NCBI GenBank assembly: GCA_028693165.1
Contig: JAQUVX010000005.1
Coordinates: forward strand, 124,001-188,000
From: Lachnospiraceae bacterium
GTDB lineage: Bacteria; Bacillota; Clostridia; Lachnospirales; Lachnospiraceae
DNA: 64,000 nt
Reading direction: 5' to 3'
Positions 59,140 to 64,000 of this stretch are shown piece after piece. How positions within the stretch are numbered: position 1 is the stretch's first letter; each line of letters starts with the position of its first letter. A program made the position numbers and the translations under genes. The notes beneath the pieces are model-generated. The model saw nothing but the letters and a program-made list of their open reading frames with translations. It searched no databases and was not told the origin of the DNA.

Positions 59140-60540
59140 TCAGTCAAAACTAAACGTCTCCCCGCCCCCAATCTTCTCGGCGATCCCTGTAGTCGCATCC
59201 GGGGCGTCATCGTGCTTGTTCTTGCCTTCCCGCTGGTACTTGATCATGGCATTGTAATACTCCGGCCAGCGGTTCTTCCAGTCCTCCGGGAAATAGATAT
59301 GCTGCATCACCCAGGCAGAATTGGAGTAGATTCTTGCCTGCTTGTTCTTTGTCTGAGTGAACCAGCGGATCACCGTGTGATTGCTGCCCAGCACTTCCCG
59401 GAGAATACGCTCCACGCTGCGGGCGAAACTACGGCCGCCGTTGTTGGACTCTATGTCAGATATATTTACCTGATCCTTTAAGAGCATCCGGGCTGTCGCC
59501 GGCTCTGTGATCTCCATCGGCTCCTTGGTGTACAGGACATCCAGCACATAGGCCTCGTTTGCGAATGTCACGCCGTAATCTATGCTGCACAGATAATCCT
59601 CGCCGGTGTCTGCCGTATCGGTATAGTTCCGTATCTCCTTGAACTGCGGCAGCTCCCCGCTGTAGGTCTTGAAACTGGTGTACAGCCGTCCCTTAAGGTC
59701 GATCGGCTCCTGCTGGTAGTTGGCTGACGCAATGTCAGCGCCCATCGCCTGGATCTTCGCCTGGTAGGACTTATAGGACAGCACCTCCGGACAGAGCATC
59801 TCATGGGTCTCCGGGTTAATCAGGGCCTTCATGCTGATATGGCGCATCTTGGCACCAGCTTCCCTGAAGTGCTCCAGCGCCCGGCCTGCCAGGTCATCCG
59901 ATGCCCAGCGGGTCATGATGATAATAATCTTGCCGCCTTCCTCAAGACGGGACAGCATTGTATCCGTGAACCATGCCCAGTGCTTCTCCTTGGTCAGCTC
60001 ATTGTTGGCTTCCTCGGCGTTCTTGATCAGGTCGTCAATGATGAGGAGGGATGCACCGAAACCAGTTGCCGTGCCAGTTGGCGATGTGGCCAGATAATTG
60101 TTGTAGCCATCCTCCAGACTCCATAGGTTCATGGCTCCATCACCGCGCTTGATACTGACACCGGGAAAAATGTCAGAGAACACGATTCGGCTTTCGTCCG
60201 CCTTTTCCTCTTGGATGTCATTGCGGACGTTCTTGGAGAACATGGTGGAGAGCGTTTCGTTGTAGGATCCGGTCATGATTTTCTGGGTCTGGTCATTGCC
60301 TAGAACCCATTCGACCAGAAGGCCTGCCGTGCGGCTCTTGCCATGTCTTGGCGGTTCATTGACGATCATAACCTCGTCATCGGACTGGATGAAATCCTGG
60401 AACTCATTGCAGAGGTCAACCAGGTACTGCCTGTCCTCCTTGTAGAAGTCCGGGGCCTTTAAATGGCAATAAAAAAAGAACTCGCGCCGTGCAAGCTCAA
60501 TCTTTGCTCCATGGACGGCCAGTTCTAATCTATCCACCAT
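59140..60540 (-). CDS. terminase large subunit
   Basis: This 466-aa packaging motor has an ATPase domain with Walker A NEPPRHGKSR (about residues 61-70) and Walker B SLLIIDDLIKN (about 164-174). Its coupling-type region is MTRWASDDLAGRAL. The RNase H-like nuclease follows, with a first acid in LCSIDYG (about 325-331). It overlaps the small-subunit gene by 11 bp. Confidence 0.97.
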   Translation of the reverse strand: MVDRLELAVHGAKIELARREFFFYCHLKAPDFYKEDRQYLVDLCNEFQDFIQSDDEVMIVNEPPRHGKSRTAGLLVEWVLGNDQTQKIMTGSYNETLSTMFSKNVRNDIQEEKADESRIVFSDIFPGVSIKRGDGAMNLWSLEDGYNNYLATSPTGTATGFGASLLIIDDLIKNAEEANNELTKEKHWAWFTDTMLSRLEEGGKIIIIMTRWASDDLAGRALEHFREAGAKMRHISMKALINPETHEMLCPEVLSYKSYQAKIQAMGADIASANYQQEPIDLKGRLYTSFKTYSGELPQFKEIRNYTDTADTGEDYLCSIDYGVTFANEAYVLDVLYTKEPMEITEPATARMLLKDQVNISDIESNNGGRSFARSVERILREVLGSNHTVIRWFTQTKNKQARIYSNSAWVMQHIYFPEDWKNRWPEYYNAMIKYQREGKNKHDDAPDATTGIAEKIGGGETFSFD

Positions 60541-61114
60541 GGATCAGCTTCTTTAATTCTTCTGTGGTAAGACCGGCGTATGGGTTGTCTGTCTTGACTT
60601 TTCCCGTCAGTTCTACCTTGTCGCGGAACATACCAAGATGGCGACCGATTAGTTCCAGAGCCCTTATTCGATCATACGTTTCCACATTGATACCAAACTT
60701 AGTCTCCTTGATCGAGGAAATCGCCGCCCTCTTTTCCTCCGGAAGTTCTGCAGTTGGAGTAATCCGTACCACGTCCATTGTCCTCACCTGACCAGCGCCA
60801 GGATCTACCACATAGGAATTGTTCCGAATAATCGGTTCTCGCACCACCTGGGCAAAGTCAGTACCGTTAATGCTGGCAATCTTGCGCAGTTCCTCCAGCA
60901 CCCAGTCCTGCGTGATCTCGGTACGATGTTCCCGGTCTTTCATCCGCTCCTTGACATATTCCGCAACGTTAACATTGGTTAACAGCCTGCTTCCTGCCGC
61001 TTTTGCCACCTCTGCACTCTTTACGCGAGGATAAGCCATCCGGTAAGCCCTGGTGGCATTGAGATCAATCAAGTATTCATCTACAAACAGTTTCTGTTTC
61101 TTAGTCAGTGCCAT
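60530..61114 (-). CDS. terminase small subunit (Terminase_2)
   Basis: This 194-aa protein has the DNA-binding N-terminus of Terminase_2 (ALTKKQKLFVDEYLIDLNATRAYRMAYPRVKSAEVAKAAGSRLL, residues 2-45) and a C-terminal oligomer part. It recognises the pac site. GAGGTGATG precedes the ATG. Confidence 0.95.
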   Translation of the reverse strand: MALTKKQKLFVDEYLIDLNATRAYRMAYPRVKSAEVAKAAGSRLLTNVNVAEYVKERMKDREHRTEITQDWVLEELRKIASINGTDFAQVVREPIIRNNSYVVDPGAGQVRTMDVVRITPTAELPEEKRAAISSIKETKFGINVETYDRIRALELIGRHLGMFRDKVELTGKVKTDNPYAGLTTEELKKLIHGG

Positions 61115-61153
61115 GCTGCATCACCTCGATTCGTCGTTTTGGGTATAGAAAAA

Positions 61154-61173
61154 GAGACAGCCGAGGCTATCTC
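61154..61173 (-). terminator. terminator at the end of the 218-aa membrane protein gene
   Basis: Stem GAGATAG / CTGTCTC followed by TTTTTC on the minus strand; the stop TAG lies inside the hairpin. Confidence 0.75.
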
Positions 61174-61790
61174 TCTAAATCATCTTTTTCTACTGCACCT
61201 AAAGTTTCTTTTTCTTTTATTAAAACATTTATAATTTCTATATAATCGCTATAAAAAACCTTTTCCAGCTCATTTTCCATCGATGTTTTCAGTAGGCTCC
61301 GCATAAATACAAATAAGCTAATAAAAATTATTATAGCGGGCGATGAAGCTAATAATATCATTATCAAAATTAGAAGTATGATTAATACCTGATATATAAT
61401 AATATTAATTCTAGGAATCATCTGCAATGTCTCATCAAGATTTGTTAAATTAAAAATGGGCATTTCTTTCAATGAATCCACAATAAAAGTGCATAAAAAT
61501 GTTGTAAAAAATGGTAATAAAAATAAATTCCACCAATTATTTATGGTGCCAGCCAATCTTCTTCTGTTATTTAAATACCGCTTAAATTCTTTCAGTCCCT
61601 GCAACGGTGCTACTTCATATTTTTTTCTTACATATGCGTTCCATTGAGAATACGTATTAAAATTGCAATTATCAATTTTTTTTAATACTAATTTTTTAGG
61701 TTCTTTTGATTCGCATAGATTTTTATAAATACAAAGTTCCTTATTACTATCAAAATTATATGTTTTTTCCCGAATATTCTTCTTTTTCAC
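61167..61790 (-). CDS. AT-rich moron membrane protein
   Basis: This ~207-aa protein has two to three hydrophobic segments in its middle (LFLLPFFTTFLCTFIVDSL at about 95-113; IIYQVLIILLILIMILL and SSPAIIIFISLFVFM at about 135-170), a basic N-terminus and an acidic C-terminus. No family is recognised. GTG 61790 with GGGAGA is a better start than GTG 61823. It is more AT-rich than the late genes and lies between two terminators, the hallmark of a moron. Membrane morons often protect the lysogen from other phages. Confidence 0.7.
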   Translation of the reverse strand: MKKKNIREKTYNFDSNKELCIYKNLCESKEPKKLVLKKIDNCNFNTYSQWNAYVRKKYEVAPLQGLKEFKRYLNNRRRLAGTINNWWNLFLLPFFTTFLCTFIVDSLKEMPIFNLTNLDETLQMIPRINIIIYQVLIILLILIMILLASSPAIIIFISLFVFMRSLLKTSMENELEKVFYSDYIEIINVLIKEKETLGAVEKDDLER

Positions 61791-61842
61791 AATATAACTT
61801 CTCCCATTTCTTTCATCATACACCCAAATCTGGCAAAGGAAA

Positions 61843-61867
61843 AGAGCCTACCGCGTGGGTGGGCTCT
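61843..61867 (-). terminator. strong terminator after the SDH protease pair
   Basis: 10-bp stem AGAGCCTACC / GGTGGGCTCT (one G-T) with a 5-nt loop; on the minus strand it is followed by TTTTCCTTTG. Confidence 0.88.
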
Positions 61868-61877
61868 AAAAATTAAG

Positions 61878-62051
61878 TTATTTTGTCAACAATGTCTCGT
61901 TGGACTGCGATGCACTCTTGTCATAGATAAAACTCCGGTTTTTAATTATGTTTACCAAACTATCTGGTTTAGAACTACCATCAACACTTACCAGTGGCAC
62001 TGAGGACGTTCTGTAATCAACATAAACAATATCTGTATTTGTCTCATTCAT
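61878..62051 (-). CDS. small protein coupled to the SDH protease (57 aa)
   Basis: This polar 57-aa protein (NETNTDIVYVDYRTSSVPLVSVDG ... FIYDKSASQSNETLLTK) overlaps the protease stop by 8 bp, with GGAG 7 bp before its ATG. It is translated together with the protease and could be its substrate, adaptor or inhibitor. Family unknown. Confidence 0.6.
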   Translation of the reverse strand: MNETNTDIVYVDYRTSSVPLVSVDGSSKPDSLVNIIKNRSFIYDKSASQSNETLLTK

Positions 62052-63045
62052 AATGTCTCCACCCTTCAAATTTTCGCTGGTCATTTATTGCTTGTTGTGT
62101 AGGACCATTCGGTATTTGTACCTGAATTCTGCGTAGTACACCCTCTGTAATAAATGCATCTGTTTTTCCCGATATACTCTCAATTAAAACACGTCTTGCT
62201 AAATAATCATATTGAGCATTTACTCCTAAGCATATATTTGGATCGAATGGATTTCCCAACTCCAATTCTTGTTTTATGCTATTATATGTTGAATTTATCA
62301 AATTGTAAAGCTCTTCATCCGGTTTTTCTACATTTAGCCCTAAGCTATCTTTAGCTTCTCTTCTGTTAATCGTATAGTCATGGCTACCCGACTCACTACA
62401 TAAAAATGAGATGATTTTTTCTACTTTTTCTAAATCCGTGACTTGATTTTCCAATAATCGCTCCGCCAACATACGAATCTGTCCAATAGCTCTATATACT
62501 TCCCCTAATACTAGAGGATGTACCTTATCTGCCAATGTATTAAAAACGGTTGCTAAGGACTGCTGATCGTTCAATCCTAACTCGTGTTTTGCTAATTCTA
62601 AAAAACCTTTTATTGCTTCAACACTTACAGGAACTCGCGCGTCTGGTCCCGCTCCATTTATTTGTGGATTTAACGGTGTGTTAACACTAGGATCAATCGG
62701 ACCGAGTGTAGCTTGCTTCGTCATAATAATCCTATTCGCTCCCAAGCACATTAGTGTTCCCGTGCTTCTCGCTTTTACAGGAACAATTACCTCGAAGTCA
62801 TCACAAAATTGACGAATCAAATTTACTATATTCCAACCTGCCAATGTACTTCCGCCATTTGTATGCAGTAATAACGTAATTTTAGGAACCACACCAATTT
62901 TATCCAAGTGCTCAATAAAATAGTCTGTAGCGTCATTCCCAATTTGTGTCTCCATTCCTTGCCTATCGCCAGTAACATACACCAATAGTTTGGAATTTCT
63001 TTTTTCTTCAATTTTCTCATATAGATCCAATCTGTCTGCTAGCAT
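62044..63045 (-). CDS. SDH-type (serine dehydrogenase proteinase, ClpP/SppA fold) serine protease
   Basis: This 333-aa cytosolic protease has ITLLLHTNGGSTLAGWNIVNLIRQF (about residues 55-79), VIVPVKARSTGTLMCLGANRIIMTKQATLGPIDPS (about 85-120) with the nucleophile Ser in ARSTGTLMCLGA, and the DPS/T turn of the SppA/ClpP superfamily. The C-terminal half is specific to the SDH_sah family (PF01972 type). No signal peptide. The role on the prophage is unknown; with its 57-aa partner and a terminator behind it, it looks like a moron with a defence or regulatory purpose. Confidence 0.82.
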   Translation of the reverse strand: MLADRLDLYEKIEEKRNSKLLVYVTGDRQGMETQIGNDATDYFIEHLDKIGVVPKITLLLHTNGGSTLAGWNIVNLIRQFCDDFEVIVPVKARSTGTLMCLGANRIIMTKQATLGPIDPSVNTPLNPQINGAGPDARVPVSVEAIKGFLELAKHELGLNDQQSLATVFNTLADKVHPLVLGEVYRAIGQIRMLAERLLENQVTDLEKVEKIISFLCSESGSHDYTINRREAKDSLGLNVEKPDEELYNLINSTYNSIKQELELGNPFDPNICLGVNAQYDYLARRVLIESISGKTDAFITEGVLRRIQVQIPNGPTQQAINDQRKFEGWRHYE

Positions 63046-63104
63046 TACTTTCGCTTCCCCTCTCCCATTTTTCTCATAGTACCACAAAAATTGACAAAAG
63101 GAAA

Positions 63105-63124
63105 CACCCGTCTTCCAACAGGTG
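63105..63124 (-). terminator. terminator after the tRNA-like element
   Basis: 7-bp stem (CACCTGT / ACGGGTG, one G-T) and 6-nt loop, then GTTTCCTTTTG on the minus strand. Confidence 0.7.
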
Positions 63125-63158
63125 CCCTCAAAAAGGAAAATGCTGTGAATAACTCAAG

Positions 63159-63228
63159 CGGAGAATCTGGAATCGAACCAGAACCCAGGGCGCGACCCTG
63201 TCCATCTGCCATTGATGGTATTCTCCAC
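63159..63228 (-). tRNA. tRNA-like element (degenerate cloverleaf, possible CGC anticodon)
   Basis: The minus strand has a 7-bp acceptor-type stem (GGAGAAT/ATTCTCC), a D-arm CCAT/ATGG with GG in its loop, and an anticodon-like arm CAGG/CCTG with loop GTCGCGC. A near-perfect T-arm TCTGG TTCGATT CCAGA follows. The variable loop is too short and one anticodon-stem pair is mismatched, so it may be a non-functional or atypical tRNA, or a tRNA mimic. Confidence 0.5.
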
Positions 63229-63233
63229 ACATT

Positions 63234-63400
63234 ACCGGGTCATCCCCGGTATGGGACGGGTTCTGCGCTATGCGCTGGTGTTAACCGTCATCACCTATTC
63301 GGCAGCCGGGCTGTGACACTCGGCGGCCGTCATTTGTGGGGGAGGATAACCATGAATTTAAGTCAGCACTCTCTATTCACGACTTCCAGTTTATACTATA
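63234..63400 (-). ncRNA. structured non-coding leader ahead of the tRNA-like element
   Basis: The region has no convincing gene. It holds a perfect hairpin (TACCGGG TCATC CCCGGTA, 63234-63252) and further inverted repeats (for example CAGC cgg GCTG and GGCGGCCG near 63300-63330). The tRNA-like element and a terminator follow in minus-strand order. It may form a small phage RNA. Evidence is base pairing only. Confidence 0.4.
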
Positions 63401-63411
63401 GCACTTTCAAA

Positions 63412-63438
63412 TAGAACATATAGAACATTTAGAACAAA
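63412..63438. repeat. three tandem 9-bp repeats
   Basis: TAGAACATA, TAGAACATT, TAGAACAAA in a row immediately downstream of the 141-aa regulator gene and upstream of the late region. They are possible activator binding sites. Confidence 0.75.
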
Positions 63439-63440
63439 TT

Positions 63441-63866
63441 TCAACTTTTTTCCATAAATCTTCTGAATTCCATTTTTACACCATCTGCTGTCGCTTTTCT
63501 TCCCATCTTTCTTGCCACCTGCTCCCATGTATTTTCTTCAAAAATCTTAAACTTTATAATCCTCTGCATCCTCTGCGGGATCATATTCATCCATGCCTCT
63601 ACTTGGATCTTGATTACTGCTGCCGCTTCCTTACGCTCCTCCAAGAGACGCTCATATGCATCCAGTGCTCCCGGGTCGCTTACTACGGAATAACTCATAC
63701 CTTGTATCTTAAAACTCTGTGCTGCATACGGAAAATCTTGCATAGATCCGTGTACCCTGTCCTGCACGATTGTCTTCCGCTGCTTTTTTACCCGGCGAAT
63801 GTCCTCTTCCGTCTCCTGGATCAGCGCGCAGGCATCTATGTACTGGTTCAATATATCCTTGTTCAT
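63441..63866 (-). CDS. phage late regulator-like protein (sigma-region-4-like HTH)
   Basis: This 141-aa protein has a helical N-terminus (ILNQYIDACALIQETEEDIRRVKKQ) and a C-terminal helix-turn-helix like sigma-70 region 4 or ArpU-type activators (MQRIIKFKIFEENTWEQVARKMGRKATADGVKMEFRRFME, about residues 100-140). Such small proteins turn on late genes of Firmicute phages. It is just upstream of tandem repeats, the packaging genes and the morons. GGGAGGGG precedes the ATG. Confidence 0.75.
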   Translation of the reverse strand: MNKDILNQYIDACALIQETEEDIRRVKKQRKTIVQDRVHGSMQDFPYAAQSFKIQGMSYSVVSDPGALDAYERLLEERKEAAAVIKIQVEAWMNMIPQRMQRIIKFKIFEENTWEQVARKMGRKATADGVKMEFRRFMEKS

Positions 63867-63887
63867 TGGTCTCCCCTCCCTTCTGTT

Positions 63888-64000
63888 CTACTTCCGGTGC
63901 CGCGGATCAGCGCACAGCTCCGTCCCGTAGTACGCCGGATGTGTTGCACTCCACGTCTTAACCGGCGGGTCCTTGGCGACCGCTGCCTCCATGATCATCT
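63888..64000 (-). CDS. C-terminal end of a phage gene (partial)
   Basis: The last 37 codons of a minus-strand gene continuing outside the window: EAAVAKDPPVKTWSATHPAY ... CADPRHRK-stop. The text resembles no family I can name. It ends 22 bp before the 141-aa gene, so the two are probably co-transcribed. Confidence 0.55.
   Translation of the reverse strand, partial: MIMEAAVAKDPPVKTWSATHPAYYGTELCADPRHRK

Larger units (their letters stand above)
35400..64000. mobile_element. PBSX/Xkd-like prophage with contractile tail (late half; runs off the window)
   Basis: An unbroken late-gene set is present: regulator, small and large terminase, portal, MuF, scaffold, capsid, connectors, sheath, tube, chaperone, tape measure, baseplate, fibre, holin and endolysin, all on the minus strand. 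All key genes are intact, so the phage may be functional. The lysis end lies at the spoIIIAH junction; attL is within about 35365-35510. Integrase, repressor and replication genes must lie beyond 64000. Confidence 0.93.

Noticed and set aside
63091-63414. Plus-strand frame of 107 codons over the tRNA-like region
   Set aside because: It spans a tRNA-like sequence and several hairpins; only a 19-codon end has a ribosome site, and composition is not protein-like.
1-64000. CRISPR arrays, rRNA genes, complete insertion sequences
   Set aside because: No regularly spaced direct repeats, no rRNA sequence and no transposase frame were seen.

Overview
The window looks like the chromosome of a spore-forming, low-to-moderate GC Clostridium-class Firmicute, probably Lachnospiraceae. 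It carries spoIVB, spoIIIAH and a SpoVB-like flippase, and the backbone order (minus strand) spoIIIAH - asp23 - nusB - xseA - xseB - ispA - dxs - tlyA - nadK - argR - recN - spoIVB is the familiar clostridial one. The species is inferred from gene order and protein character only; no rRNA gene is present.

Layout. (1) 1-10.3 kb: a diaminopentanoate-dehydrogenase-like gene with a MerR regulator, an iscS-iscU-mnmA-amidase operon, a SpoVB-like transporter, a DUF5684 membrane protein and a TetR-DUF4180 pair. (2) 10.3-23.6 kb: an AT-rich accessory island lying against the 3' end of spoIVB. It holds a five-gene minus-strand operon: CoiA-like zinc protein, 911-aa coiled-coil protein with a degenerate P-loop, 334-aa unknown, 1749-aa DEAH helicase with DUF1998/MZB-type end, and an AlbA_2/ATPase protein. 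This looks like an undescribed or poorly described anti-phage system. The island is bracketed by degraded extra copies of the last ~38 codons of spoIVB, each joined to the same AlbA_2 gene end, and a wrecked serine recombinase sits next to spoIVB. I read this as successive integrations into the spoIVB 3' end. (3) 23.6-35.4 kb: housekeeping backbone for DNA repair, isoprenoid synthesis, NAD kinase and sporulation. (4) 35.4-64 kb: a PBSX/Xkd-like prophage with a contractile tail, all late genes on the minus strand from a regulator through terminase, head, tail and lysis. Its lysis end abuts spoIIIAH, and just before spoIIIAH remain the last ~10 codons of what appears to be spoIIIAG. The prophage therefore splits the spoIIIA sporulation operon, in the manner of skin elements. 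Its integrase end lies beyond the window.

In the prophage the late genes follow head-to-tail order, with extra genes (morons) inserted: a ClpP-like SDH protease pair, a membrane protein between two terminators, a KTSC gene on the opposite strand, and a zinc/SHOCT cluster behind a hairpin. Notable details are a classic A AAA AAC slippery site in the tail chaperone, a MuF head protein fused to a JAB/JAMM metalloprotease-like domain, a tRNA-like element next to a structured non-coding stretch, and one long palindrome used twice.
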